Shown here: positions 1 to 10,984 of the stretch, piece after piece
How positions within the stretch are numbered: the first letter of the stretch is position 1
Layout of the letters: the number at the start of each line of letters is the position of its first letter
Assembly: GCA_021234155.1 (NCBI GenBank)
Contig: JAJEKV010000065.1
Coordinates: 5,970,807 to 6,034,806, forward strand
Direction: 5' to 3'
Source: Isoetes taiwanensis
Taxonomy: Eukaryota > Streptophyta > Lycopodiopsida > Isoetales > Isoetaceae
Length of the DNA: 64,000 bases
Made by a program: the position numbers and the translations under genes
Notes under the pieces: model-generated
The model's input: only the letters and a program-made list of their open reading frames with translations
Databases searched by the model: none
Told to the model about the DNA's origin: nothing

Positions 1-205
1 CACGTTTCTTGGCTGCTAGAGTCCACTTATAGTTGCTGGTCACTTCTATTCCCAAATACTTATATTCAGATACTTTCTGCAATGGGACTCCTCCAATGAA
101 AAATTCTGTTTCATCATGTCCTCCGAGGACCAAGACTTTAGATTTAAGCACATTAATCTGAAATTTTCTGTGTGCGCAAAAAGCATCTAATGCATCTAAA
201 TGTTT
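1..205 (-). pseudogene. LINE reverse transcriptase fragment (C-terminal part of RT)
   Basis: Read on the minus strand this end of the window translates without a stop into a peptide with KSKVLVLGG followed by VSEYKYLGIEVTSNYKW. This is the usual non-LTR retrotransposon RT pattern, in which a K-x-K-V-(L/M)-V-F/L-G strand is followed by a YLGI motif. Only about 65 residues are visible because the window begins here and the Harbinger fragment joins at about 196-205. No catalytic motif is included, so function cannot be judged. It is most likely a decayed LINE insertion that truncated the Harbinger transposase. Confidence 0.6.
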
Positions 206-625
206 CTAAACCCCATTTTCTGTATACGGAATCGAGCTTTTAGTATCCCGAAGGCCCGCTCCACAGACATTCTAGTGCTCGATTGGATGAAATTCCAATG
301 TTTTTCATGATCCTTAAATCCAGTCCCTTTGTTAATAAATGGGGTCAACAACCAAAGCCTTGGAATGTATCCAGCATCACCAAGCAAGCAATAGTTTTTC
401 ATTTCACCATATTCAAATTTAGCATAAGCTGTTGTTCTTTGCATTAGAGCCCAATCATGCATGCTTCCCCCCCACCCAATATCATAGTCCCATATCAAAC
501 ATCTGGAATCTACAGTTGCCTGTAGAAGTATGGAATGGAACCCTTTTCTATTGTAATAATCTGCTCCATGATCAACTGGAGCTCTGATAGGAATGTGACT
601 ACCATCCACATTAAATAAAGTCTGA
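196..625 (-). pseudogene. PIF/Harbinger transposase, truncated (DDE_Tnp_4 type)
   Basis: The minus-strand reading frame starts inside the catalytic domain. VDGSHIPI carries the first Asp, GDAGYIP the second, and SVERAFGILKARFR the Glu, which is the order and spacing of the PIF/Harbinger DDE nuclease that cuts and pastes the element. The N-terminal helix-turn-helix part is missing upstream of about 625, and the C-terminus stops just after the Glu motif where LINE sequence begins. All three acidic residues are visible, but the protein is about one third of the usual length of about 400 residues and cannot be active. The partner DNA-binding gene lies upstream on the same strand. Confidence 0.85.
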
Positions 626-822
626 CGTCCTTAAAAAAAAAAAGCCTTAAAAATGAAATAAGTGACATGTAAGTACATGGAAATGAAATAAAACTTGGTA
701 ATTCCACAATTAATTGGTTGGACCATCAACAATTGCAAGACTAGTTTGACAATTGAAAAACAACATTGGAAACAAGACAAGTGGAAAATAAGTAAAATAC
801 TAGTATTGTTAACCCGAATTGG

Positions 823-1830
823 CTACTGTAGTAGCTTGTCAAAATGGCCTTGCAAACTCTGAGATATTCCCTTCAACATATTTAATTTTTCCTTCTGAAG
901 ATCAAGGTTGTCATCCTGGGCCTTTTCACTTATTTCAATCATTCTTTTGATTGCTGCTGCAACCTCATATGCTGCACCTTTTGATTTTCTTTTTTTCTTT
1001 GGATTTACATTTTTATTCTCATCAGGTGTCATCCTCTTACTCCCATCTTCATCAATAGATGTCTTACTACTCTCTACACCCTTCGTCTTGACAATGTTTT
1101 CCTCTTCCGTATTTTCTGCTATGGGTGTATTAGCATCTATGGCGCTGTCATGAGAATAACAAACAACATAAGCACGTTTACTCATATACTGATCTATTAG
1201 ATCAAACCATTTACACTTCTCAGATCTTTCTGCACCTAAGAGATTATTTTGGGCTTTGTCATTTATATAGTCTCCATAAACTGCTTGCCACTTCTTCCTG
1301 CACCCATCAGAATCTTTATCCAAGTCTGGACAACGTGCCACTAACTGCAAGTACAGTTTCTGCCATATATCAAAATCCTGCTTTCTAGCTTTAGTAATAA
1401 ATTCTTCGTGCATTTCTCCGCGTAAATGAATCAGAGCAACTACCCAATTATCTTTCCAGTTTGTGCCTCTATCTTTCTGCACATCTCCAGCAGGGGCTTT
1501 TGCAGGTTCCTTTGTTTTTTTCCACGAGGTTTTCTTTTTTGACTTGAGTCTAGAACAGTTTCAACAGGGTTTTGAATTGGCTCTGTTACAATAGGTGGAC
1601 CAGAATAAGGAAATACTTGAGGGATAGTTGATCGTCTTGCAACTGGAGCACATGATAGTGGCTGAAAATGGATCGGATAGTTTGGAAGTCAGATAGTTTG
1701 GAAGTGGAGGAGTAGGCTGAGGGGAAGGTATCTCTTGAGATTCAGATTCCTCAAGGCTCTGGATATAAGGATAAGATGAGTATCCTTGAGGCATGAAGGA
1801 ATAACCATCAAAACCATCAAATCCTGCCAT
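823..1830 (-). pseudogene. PIF/Harbinger ORF1, Myb/SANT-like DNA-binding protein
   Basis: A 219-residue frame (1482-823) begins with a trihelix/SANT-like region in which Trp residues are spaced NWKDNWVVALI, FDIWQKLY and CRKKWQAVYGDY. It then has a basic NLS-like stretch (NPKKKRKSKG) and a C-terminal coiled coil. An N-terminal low-complexity section starts at ATG 1830 with MAGFDGFDGYSF and reaches the SANT frame only through frame changes between about 1500 and 1690; these could be frameshifts or an unmodelled intron. In PIF/Harbinger elements this protein binds the element ends and brings the transposase to the nucleus. Its position just upstream of the transposase on the same strand supports that call. 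Confidence 0.75.
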
Positions 1831-2629
1831 GGCGATGTCTGGGAATCTAAAATGCAAAATAAAGAAAGAGAAGACTAGCATGAGTCGGAATTGATAGTGC
1901 AAAAGGACAAAAAAAAAATGCAACATAGAAGTAGAAGGAAATGATGTAATCTACAATTTAAATGGCAATACATGATCTTGACAACCATGAGTTGTGGCTA
2001 TTGAAAAAGATTAACGTAAAATGATTGCATGAGATGCAAAGTAATGCAACAATGCAGACCGAAATTGACTATACAATAAACAGTATAATGCAACAATAAA
2101 CTGAAATAAACAACAAACAGTACAATGCAATAATAAACTAAATTTGATGATGATAGAACTGGAATTAGACAAGTACAATCATAAATTGGAATGCCAAATA
2201 TAAGAACAGACCCCTTTTTTATAACAGACCAACAGAAAGTTTCTAACAGAATGGCTATTATTACTAACAGAATGCCAAATTTATAACCCAAGCCATTTTT
2301 ATTGAACCAACTGAATTTCATTTATGACCAGCTTTCAAAAAAGTAGAAGAACATTATGCGAATTTGTCTTGGGTACCTGCACTTAACAGAGATTAAAGAA
2401 TCCGTCACTGGATTGGCTGCCCCTAGTCAATGAGATCTGGTTTTGGACAAGCAAATGATGCAAAAGAACAACCCTTACAGGTAATTTTTGACGTGAAAAG
2501 AACAGAACAACAGAAGAACAGAAAAAACAGAAGAACATGGAACATCGAAACTAGAAACAACAGAAATCCTTATAGAAATAATAGACATGCAATTCAACCT
2601 GCAAGTAAATTAATTTCGACTTGAAACAG
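1831..2629. other. Non-coding flank of the Harbinger element
   Basis: AT-rich sequence with short runs such as repeated acaatgcaa/aataaac units between 2040 and 2110. I see no convincing gene. A terminal inverted repeat for the Harbinger element should lie here, but I could not identify one, and the other end of the element is missing. Confidence 0.4.
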
Positions 2630-2762
2630 CTTGAATTCGGCCTGCAAATGGCTTGAAATTGGCCTGAGATCGGCCTCCAAATAGCAAATCGGCCACCAAA
2701 CAGCCCAATCGACCTCCAAACTCCCCAATCGACCTGCAGCAGATGGTTTTCGACCTGCCTTC
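2630..2762. repeat. Degenerate minisatellite, about 20-bp unit (atcggcctccaaa...)
   Basis: Consecutive units of the type atcggcctccaaatagcaa, atcggccaccaaacagccca and atcgacctccaaactcccca follow each other, preceded by looser copies (ggcctgcaaatggcttgaa). Unit length is 19-22 bp. The short minus-strand reading frames here are products of the repeat. Confidence 0.6.
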
Positions 2763-4313
2763 CTCTATAAATCCACACAAACCTTCTGGCATAAAAAAGG
2801 AGGATGGATGCTTCGATTCCAGGAGCGATTACAGTTCAATTCATAGATATTCCAGTCCGACTACATTCCAGTCTGTGTGATGCAACGATTCTTCTTCTTC
2901 GATTCTTTTCCTTGTGACTCCCTGAACCTTTGGCAAGGAATGCCTCTCATTGGATAGGTGTGGCTGTTGTATTTTCTGGCGGGGGGTTTCCCACGGAAGA
3001 AAATAAGGCTCCACAAAGAAGATTTACCTTCATATCGCGGCGGTCTTAACTTTTTAAGTGAAAAAACTAGCATGACTTTTATGCTTACGTGGCCCAATTA
3101 TCTCTTCAGAAATATAAGACAGCACTACCATCCTTTTTCCATGGCAAGCTTGTCCTAAATTTTTTAGAGGTTGATTGGTCCACCTAAGAAAATAAGACTT
3201 GGCAACTTTTCCACAGATGCTTTTTGTGGTATGTCTCAATTGCAGCCAATGAGATTTTTGTGTTGCCGCAACAAGGATGCCTCAAAAAAAAGTTTTAGTG
3301 GAGCATGCAGGTGAGCGGAGCGCCAAGATTCATAGCCTAGGTTCTGCCGATTTGATGTTCGTTCTGGCAGATCTTGATGGGAAACGAAACCGAAAGGAGT
3401 TTTTTCAGATCTGTCCTAAATTTTTTTCAAAAGCATATCTTTTCAGATCTGTCCAAGCTTCTGAAGCTCAAGATCAACGCTTCTGTCCGAAATTTTTTTC
3501 AAGGAACTTTTCTGGAGTCGTCGTATAAAATTTCGAAGGTTTGCAACATAATGGCGCCTTTCGACAGCATTTTAAGCTGTTTTGTAAAAAAAAAAGGAGC
3601 AGCAGGAGGAGCCACAAACATCAAACAGGTTGAATAAGCCATTCCGGTGCCTAAAACAGTTCTGTTGCATTGGAAAGATCCATACCCAATCTTCCGACCC
3701 ATCGGCCTCATCAAATATTGAATTATCGGCCCCAACATATTTTTTCAAGGAACGGTTCGAAAATCTAGCTGGCAAGCGATTTTGATGGGAAATTCCTGGT
3801 TTACTGATTCTAAAAATGCGAAATTCCGAAATTTTTCTTTCTACAACCAATGTTCTTGAATCTAGAAGGCCATTCTTCCCAAATTCCTCGATTCACATGT
3901 CCGGATGCATGCGATTTCTTCACGAAATCTTACGTGTTCTTCTTTGTTCTTCCACGAGATTGTTGTTCTTCTAAAAATGAAAAATATAAGAGGTGTCTTA
4001 TAGACATGTCGTATAAAAATTAGTGGAAAAGGTTTTTATCTGAAACATGACGTGGAGCTGACATGGAGTCTTATATGCTGTCTTATTGCATTGCGACAGT
4101 CATATTTTATGCCTGCCGTGGAAAAAAGGGTCTTAGTGGTGTCATATTTTTATGACTATCGTGAAGTGGAAAAATGAGTTTAAATTTGTGCGTCTCATTT
4201 TTTTACTCTGGAATCACAAATCGTGTCTTAGCGGAGTCACAAATCGTGTCGTATATTGTATATGACAGCCATATTTTGCCACTGGTGTGGAAAAAAGGCC
4301 TAAGTTGTAGGAC
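2763..4313. other. Non-coding region upstream of the plastid-protein gene
   Basis: No supported gene. Several related short phrases recur (cttatatgctgtctta, gtcatattttatg, tcacaaatcgtgtc at about 4206 and 4234), which suggests decayed repeats. The stretch just before 4314 must contain the promoter of the downstream gene, but no clear TATA box or other element can be assigned. Confidence 0.4.
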
Positions 4314-4874
4314 ATGGCCGCAGCAAGCTTCCCGAATCCGTCGTGTTTTAGGTCTTCCAGCTCAGCCCATGGCTTGCCCTTTCTAAATCCTTGCATAAGC
4401 CTCCGCTTTTCTGTGCCTGCAGTTTCTCTTCCACCAAGGCTCCATCATCGCCCAGTTACAAAAACTGCAGCCTTGCCTGTGGTTTCCGGTATCCCTATCT
4501 TGGGTCCCCTGTTCAATTTAGTCTTAAGCCCTGGGGTGTTGCTGCTGATTTATTTAGCTGGAAGTACGTGCATTTGGTAATGTAGTTTCTTATAACGTTG
4601 TAGGCTTTTATGTTTAATTCATTCCTTGATTTGGATTCATAGTTGTGCGCTTCTGGGCTGGATTTTCCAAGACAGTTTATAGCAGCAGTCAAACAACCAA
4701 ATTAGGGCTTACCGCTCTTTGGCCAGGTTTGTATAACTATTAATTTAGTCTGCTTTTGCCTTTCTAAGTAGGTCCTTTTCTATGTGATTTAGCCAAAAAT
4801 GAACTTATATTTCTACAGTGCTTTTTGTTACATCCAAGGATTTTAGGAGAAATTTCAAGAAGGCTGTGCAATAA
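4314..4874 (+). CDS. Small plastid-targeted membrane protein, three exons (129 aa)
   Basis: Exons 4314-4563, 4643-4726 and 4819-4874 join in frame (390 nt including the stop). Introns of 79 and 92 bp have GT-AG ends (donors gtacgt and gtttgt, acceptors attcatag and ttctacag), and both junctions split codons correctly. The N-terminus is rich in Ser, Ala and Arg and begins MAAASFPNPSCFRSSSSAHG, a typical chloroplast transit peptide. A hydrophobic segment (ILGPLFNLVLSPGVLLLIYL) follows, then exon 2 with IVRFWAGFSKTVYSSS and LGLTALWP, and a basic end, DFRRNFKKAVQ. The mature product would be about 80-90 residues with one or two membrane segments in a plastid membrane. I do not recognise a named family, though the pattern resembles small conserved proteins of plastids and cyanobacteria. 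The clean splicing argues that the gene is intact. Confidence 0.75.
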
Positions 4875-5996
4875 CTACTCATGTAAGAAACTATAAACCT
4901 TTCTCGTTGCAAATTTTATAATACGAATCTGCTCGTTCTATTCATAGACAGTGCAGTTATGTTTAAGTTCAAGTCATCAATCTTTCGCGATGTTGCATAT
5001 TTTATGCCTGTTTTTATATGGCTACAAAGAAAAGTACCAATTTTTACATGTCAGATATTTGAGAATGCCAAATTATTCATGAGGTACATAACTTGCCAAA
5101 GGTGATTATAATTCCATGTTCGGAATTCTATGTCACTTTATGAAAAAATGTTCTTGTGATGGTAGTTTTAAAGTATACCAATCAGTTAGAAACTACTACA
5201 CAAGCCAGGGAATGACAGTATTTCATCCTTTGGGACATGCTATGACATTTGAAGTTGGAAAAAAAGCAGCTTTTTTAATTCGCTGGCCAATTCTGACCTT
5301 TTCGGTCACTTCTTTCATGTCAGAATGGGGTATGCAAAGTAGTGAATCTTCCAAGAGAAGGAAAGATAGCCGAGGAAAAGTTCTAGATTACAAAGTAGAA
5401 GTTTGATATTTGTATAAAGAAGTTCGGTTAGTGCCTTGCAAGGTTTTGACGATAAACAAAACGCAGACAAAAGAAATGTGTGGATCGACATCTTTCTTAT
5501 AGCTGGCTATAAACATTCAGCAAATATGTTGCAACAGCGAGGCTACCAATGTTTTGACAGATTCCAGCTTCAAGGCTGAGGGGCCTTTCCTTCTTGGACT
5601 CCTCTTGCTGAGATACCATGGACGGTTATGAGCTGTTTTCTCATGCTAATGGTGGAGCTCTTCTTGTTTTAACAGTATAAAAGTTGCAGTGGACTACCCT
5701 TACGTCAGTTTGTTTAATACCCTAATTTGAAACTAAGATTCTTGCTACTGTCATGCGTATTGTAGTATAATAACACGTATAATTGCTTTTCATAAAAAAA
5801 ATGGTAATATCTTTTAAATGTAATGGTAAATAGCCAAGTTCTTTCTTCAAATGACTGTTGCATCATAAAAAGCGAGAATCTGGATTGAAACTTTCAAGTG
5901 CTTTTCGGAAAACTGCCCGTGGTGCCAGCAGCACTGCTGCCAAAGGAAGTTCCCCAGAACCCACTTGCAATCAAAAGTTTTTGCATAACCTCACTC
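4875..5996 (+). other. 3' flank of the plastid-protein gene; no second gene supported
   Basis: Likely 3' UTR followed by intergenic sequence. A 96-residue frame at 5116-5406 has ordinary composition but no recognisable motif and no splice context, so I do not call it a gene. Short AATAAA-like signals are too common in this AT-rich DNA to assign a poly(A) site. Confidence 0.4.
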
Positions 5997-6955
5997 CACC
6001 AATTTCCCCCAAATCGATTTGGGAAAAAAATTGGGGTGGAGCCCCAACTTGATTAACCCTAGATCCAAAATCCATAGGTCGGCTCACCGCACCTATTGAG
6101 CCCAGGACGTCCCATCGGACGGTGCCTGCGACCCAGGGGGTTTCAGACCCATACCCGGCCCACACACGGTGATTAACTATAAGCCTAACACACTGTAGGA
6201 GCCCAAGACGTCCTGTCGGACGGTGCCTGCGACCCAGGGGGCGGCCCACACGCTTGATTAACTATAAGCCTAACACACTGTAGAAGCCCCAATAGCCATG
6301 CTCAACCTCCACCTCCACTTCACCATTGTGTCCATTATATGGTGCTCAGTCTTGGCATAGCATCCACAGCTAGGTGGGTTCTTGTGCACATGACGCATTT
6401 ATTGGGATTTATGGGGTTCCAACTAGAAACAACTCTACTTCTACTAGCTTTAAGTCTCTACCCCCTACAACAGGTGCAAAAAAAGAACTACCATAATATA
6501 TAAATTCATTCATAACCTCAACTTAAGCAACAAATAAAGATTAGTCGTACGACTAATCTTACAAGGTTAGCTAGAAGCTCAAGCTATCTATACACTAACC
6601 GGTATCCTGGCTAGAACCATTCTCTTAGGGTCTCCATCTCTCGGGTTTAAACAAGATTGAACAAGTTACTCCTCCTCCACCAATTCCCCCCAAATTGATT
6701 TGGGGCAAAAATTAGGATGGAGCCCCAACTTGATTAACCCTAGATTGGCAAGTCCATTAGGATCAATCGATTTGGCCCAAGTGGCCTTGCATAATTAGCC
6801 TACTTAATAATAATTAACTATTTAATTATGTATTAATTAGCTAAGATAGCAAAATTAGCTTAATTAATTAATACAATTTTAGCATATCTAACACTTCTAG
6901 TCTATTTTATAATGGCCAAAGTACCTTTGGTGACTTGGTGACATGTCATGGTATT
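5997..6955 (-). repeat. Chromovirus LTR, left copy (main part)
   Basis: Closely similar along its length to 14086-14915 in the same orientation. Shared landmarks are aaatccataggtcggctca, the gtcggacggtgcctg block, cgcatttattgggatttatgggg and ggtgacttggtg(a/g)c(a/g)tgtcatggtatttg. A piece of about 130 bp around ggacgtcc..ggacggtgcctgcgaccc is duplicated inside it (about 6100 and 6208). A 67-bp phrase (ccaccaattcccccaaat...) occurs at both ends. The expected terminal sequence is missing after 6955 and appears to lie at 12741-12779, so the LTR seems interrupted. Confidence 0.7.
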
Positions 6956-6984
6956 TGTATGTACAAGAAATTTATCGTGGCGGC

Positions 6985-7190
6985 CAAGGCCGCCGCGAAC
7001 ATTTCTCTTTACCCCATTTACTTGTTCGAATTATGTCTGTTCGAGCCCTAGATGAATACAAATTGTGTGATTCTCTTCAGTAACTGGCCACCGCAAAAAA
7101 TTCTCTTTAACGATCCATTTACTTGTTTGAATTATGTCTGTTCGAGCAATAGAGTAATACAAATTGTGTGATTCTCTTCAAAAAATTTGT
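6985..7190. repeat. Diverged tandem duplication, about 105 bp
   Basis: Two copies of a unit containing ttactTGTTcGAATTATGTCTGTTCGAGC and ATACAAATTGTGTGATTCTCTTCA lie next to each other. The first is preceded by the perfect palindrome GGCGGCCaaGGCCGCC at about 6979. No coding function is evident. Confidence 0.7.
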
Positions 7191-7310
7191 GTGATATGAG
7201 AGTGATCTTGCAATTATCAATTATCGCATAATACTATAGCAACTTAAACATGGTTCTTTTTATATGATCTTTCCAGTTTCAAAATTGACTACACATCTTC
7301 TTGCCATGAC

Positions 7311-7380
7311 TTATGACTTGCAAAGCATGGAAGCCGTTGAAGCTTATGACTTGCAAAGCATGGAAGCCGTTGAAGCTTGA
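7311..7380. repeat. Perfect tandem duplication of a 33-bp unit
   Basis: The unit atgacttgcaaagcatggaa... ending gttgaagctt is present twice without change, indicating a recent slippage or repair event. No gene is associated. Confidence 0.85.
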
Positions 7381-8364
7381 AAGTAGACTTGTCTCCAGAA
7401 ATCAAATGAGAATGCGTTTTTGCTTCTAGTTTGCATGTTTGCTTTTGGGTTCATTTTTTAACTTTCACTCTCCAGTCCCGCATGCGACTTCTTCTCATAT
7501 GAGCATTGGGCGGCCTGCTCGAGCCGTTGTAGCTCCTACATTCTGTATTTTCCATTCTGACATGGTTCATTTTCGACCGATTGCATAGATTTGGACTTGA
7601 TTCAGCCTTCTAGCTTCGACATTGCAGGTATTAAGTCGTATTTAATTAAAGTGGGACTCATTCCATTCCCATTTTTTTTCGGAACCCTGTTAATTTACAC
7701 AAAAAGAAGCACCCCGACCCGAAAACTGGCCATAATTGGAATTTTTGTTTATTGGTGTGCATCCAAGCTTTTCTTCCAGTTTTCTTGGATAATGTGTCGA
7801 GAACAAGAACAATGCAACGCAAACATGCATTAGACCTATCAAGTTCTAATTGAAAAAGATTCTTAGTTGAACATTTTGGCTCTATTTTGTTAGGTGGGTA
7901 GACAATAGATCACAAATTCCAACAAAAATTATGCAAATCGTTTACTTAATCACCCAAAAATACTAGTTTTGAGATACCTTATATTTATAAATGGGCTCAT
8001 TACATTATATATTACAGTGGGTGAAGAGACCATAGTGGTCATATGGGCACAATCATTACACCCTCTTCACACATGAACCACCTAGTGCAAAGGGCGCTGG
8101 GAGCTCTCTCTGCTAGTCACGAGCAACTTACGCACGATAGAAATTTGTATGAGGAGTTCCTTTATGGGCCACATGCTTGTATGTCCAACCGATGTCACCA
8201 CCCTCTTCTCGGCACCTTTCTTTAATGAACTAATCTTTTCATTGCTCCCAAGCATGTACTATTTGGTCGAGATAAGGACCTAAAGAGACAAAATCAAATT
8301 AGTCAAGTGATGCTACATGCAAAAAAAAAAAAAAATAAAACACAGTTCTTAGGGCCATTTTGGA
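7381..8364. other. Non-coding, no gene seen
   Basis: Mixed AT-rich DNA. Short open frames at 7591-7833 and 8043-8225 show no motif, and a poly(A) run at about 8320 may be the tail of a retroposed sequence. Nothing further can be supported. Confidence 0.4.
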
Positions 8365-8825
8365 AAAATACGGGCATGAGAAAGGCATTTCGAGGGGAAA
8401 AATGCAGGTTTTAGGGGTCAAAAGGCCTTTCGACTCGCCGAGTCGAAAAGGCAACTCAACGAAAATGCAAGTTTTAGGGGTCGAGAAGGCCTTTCGACTC
8501 ATGAAGTCGAGAAAGGCGGCAAGCTTAAAAAACGCGAGGTTTTATGGGTCGAAGGCCTTTCGACTCGCCGAGTCGAAAAGGCGACTCAAAGCCATAAAGC
8601 GCGGGTTTTATGGGTCGAAGGCCTTTCTCGACTCGCTTTCGTCGAGAAAGGCCTTCCCGATCCATAAAACCGCTTCGCTTTGGTCGCCTTTCTCGACTCG
8701 AGAGAAAGGCCTTCGACCCCTAAAACCCTGCTGTTTGCCTTTTTCGACTTCGCAGAAAGGCCTTCAATTCTAAAACACAGGTTTGAGGGCCTTTCTCGAC
8801 TCGCAAGTCGAAAAAGGCAACTCAG
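8365..8825. repeat. Array of imperfect palindromes (ggCCTTTCGACTCG..CGAGTCGAAAAGGc)
   Basis: Six to seven units of about 65-80 bp each carry an inverted repeat made of CCTTT(CT)CGACTCG and CGAGTCGA(G)AAAGG arms around a very short loop. Units are separated by a spacer reading ..gcgggttttatgggtcgaagg. Some later units are inverted, with the spacer complement (ccataaaacc) on the right. Each unit could fold into a 12-16-bp stem as RNA or as a DNA cruciform. The 137-residue frame across the array exists only because of the repeats. A further isolated copy lies at 10812-10838. Confidence 0.8.
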
Positions 8826-9484
8826 AGTCTAAAATAGAACCTCCCCATGTATTATCTAATGGACACATATCCAATGGACCCTCCCCCTTTCTAATGGACC
8901 ATACCATATAGCTATATGAAGAGGGGACCATTGGGCTCATATTTAGCTATGTAAAGAGTAATGCCTAATGCACATGTAAATAGCAACATATGCACCTATA
9001 ATGCACATTATAACCTACGAGAGCCTATTAGACCTATGCATTAAATCTATTAATAAGCATTAGACCTATATATTAATATGTACTTGTCCCCATTTTGTGT
9101 CTTGAACCTTCAAAATGGGTTAAACAAGGTGTAAATTATATCATGATCTTCGCGACAAAAATTCAAATATCTACATGGGCGACACTAATAAAATTATAGC
9201 CCAATTAATGGTATGTTTATAATATATTAATGTAACCAGCTTTTTTTTCCCATTAACCTTAGAAAAATAACCCATTAACCTTAGAAAAAAAACCCATTGT
9301 CCACACCATATCCGTATTTTTTTTTTCTTACGTACACTCTATTATTATTCTGCTTTTTTCTCCCACCTCTTAAGTTAGAAATTTGAAATTGAAAAAGGGG
9401 GGAGATTTTCGAAATTTGAAATTAAAAAGGGGGGAAATTTGGTACATACCTTTTGAGAAGAAGAAATTTGGTACACTTACGAAA
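8826..9484. other. Non-coding AT-rich stretch
   Basis: Contains repeated short phrases (cctatta/gacctat between 9000 and 9070; ttagaaaaataacccattaacc near 9260) and no supported gene. Confidence 0.4.
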
Positions 9485-9542
9485 TCGTGGCTGGCTATGG
9501 CGAACTCTCAAGATCCTGGCTATGGCGAACTCTCAAGAAAAT
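9485..9542. repeat. Tandem duplication of about 25 bp
   Basis: The unit tggctatggcgaactctcaaga occurs twice, at about 9492 and 9517. It lies in an open frame with no known motif. Confidence 0.7.
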
Positions 9543-10515
9543 TCTCTAAGAACCTCAGCCCAGCCGTTGTTGAAGAGCGCCGTTGTTGAAGCCGCAGTAT
9601 TGCTTCTCCGGCTCTGTTAATCTCTCCTTAGATGGAAAAAGGCACAGGTATGCCATAGCTTTTTCTTTCGGCAGCATACTCTGTTTTGCGATCAGAAATG
9701 CTTAAAATCATGCTTACCACAGCTCCGGCCTTCACAGCTACGCCTCTGTTTTCACAGCTTCCACAGCTCCGACCTTCACAGCTCCGCCTTCACAGCTTTA
9801 CTACTTTCACCGGAAATAGGCGTAGAAACAAGCTTCGCAGGCAATCCTTCTTCAACCATCCTCAGCTTTTCGCTTGCGCTTTCTTGAGCTAAAGATCTCA
9901 AACTTTTGATAAATGAAAGCCAGCTTCATATCTAGAGCTTGTCGCAGAGCCCGCCATGGCGATATTGCCATTTCCTTGCAGATCTTAAAGCCCTGACATT
10001 CTTCGCCCGATCCAGCCTCGAAAATCTGTTGCGGAGGACTAAGCTCTCTTCTAATCAAGCCTACATACGAAATCCTCCATTTATTTCAAATCCGTCGCTC
10101 CACAGAGGCAGATTAGATCACTTGCTTACTTCTGGCAGAAAGAGGGGATTTAAACCGGTTTGGCAGACCTACGGTAGCTTGGAAAAACCATCTTCGACAG
10201 AGGTAAAGAGGCGGTTCTGATCGTCGGAAATGCTGTTGGAGGAAGAAAAAAGCAAAGAGGGGGCATTTTCCGGAATGAAGCAAGGTATGGCGGGCCTCTT
10301 GGAGCTGTATGTATTTCTGATTCTCCAGGAGCTGGGATTTTTGGGCGGTGCTGGTCAGAAAATCATCATACTCTGTAGTTCATTCCCATTCCGGCATAGT
10401 TCACTCCCATTAAGCTGCCACATTCTGTAGTTCTAACAGAGAAACAGCCTCGGCCATTCTGTAGCCATTCTGTAGTTCGATTTTAGCCTCTTGTACTTTT
10501 TGGACCTTGGCAGCG
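9543..10515. other. Region with exon-like scraps, no modelled gene
   Basis: Higher GC than the flanks, with a microrepeat at 9718-9800 (units of cacagctccgaccttcacagctccgcc). Several short frames read like plant coding sequence but do not connect by convincing splice sites. Possible fragments of captured genes; no function can be named. Confidence 0.3.
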
Positions 10516-10629
10516 ATGGCGGCGGCAGCAGTAGGAGGAGCCAGAGCCGTCAGCTATGGCGTCGGGTTTATCCCCAAGCCAGCCTTGGCATGTAAGCTCT
10601 CTCGCTGCGTTAAAAATACACTCTTTTGA
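10516..10629 (+). pseudogene. Exon-like frame with transit-peptide-like start
   Basis: The frame beginning ATG 10516 reads MAAAAVGGARAVSYGVGFIP and runs 37 codons to a stop. A GT (tgtaagct) after codon 25 is a plausible splice donor. The Ala/Gly/Arg-rich start resembles the first exon of a plastid or mitochondrial protein. No downstream exon was found, so this may be a captured or abandoned first exon. Confidence 0.3.
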
Positions 10630-10811
10630 GAGCGCCATTCTGTACCAGCTTGAGGGCAAAGAATAGAAATGGAGCTTTAGTCGGAAAAGCCTTGCAAAAA
10701 ACCGAGGAAGATGGAGATTTTGGTACCATGGATTCTCGTTTGCCTTGGTGCTTGTTCCTTGCTGCCTCTTGCCTCTGTCACAGTGCTTTTTTGGTGCTGG
10801 AATTAGATTGC

Positions 10812-10838
10812 CTTCTCGACTAGTGGGTCGAGAAAGGT
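10812..10838. repeat. Isolated palindrome related to the 8365-8825 array
   Basis: ccttctcgactagtgggtcgagaaagg repeats the tctcgact..gtcgagaaagg stem of the array 2 kb upstream, with a longer loop. It suggests that the palindrome unit itself spreads. Confidence 0.6.
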
Positions 10839-10845
10839 TTCTAAT

Positions 10846-10972
10846 AGAGTATTATAGAGTATTGATTTAATTAAATTTATATTTGATTATTTTTATTTTA
10901 TCAATAGATTTAATTAATTATCTAATTGCTTAATTAATTATTAATTATTTATCAATAATTAATACTTTTTTT
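10846..10972. other. Extreme AT-rich block (taattaatta repeats)
   Basis: Nearly pure A/T with many ttaattaatta phrases, next to the polypyrimidine block. It could serve as a matrix attachment or easily melted region, but only composition supports this. Confidence 0.4.
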
Positions 10973-10984
10973 TTGTTGTGGGGG

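Noticed and set aside
5116-5406. 96-codon frame downstream of the plastid-protein gene as a further exon
   Set aside because: The upstream gene already ends in a stop at 4874, and no splice sites connect the two.
8360-8773. 137-codon frame with repeated KAFRL/SRK units
   Set aside because: Encoded by the palindromic array itself; the repeats are conserved as DNA stems, with inversions that make no sense for protein.
8365-8825. CRISPR-like array
   Set aside because: Units are variable, inverted in places and the spacers are similar to each other; the context is a plant nuclear genome.
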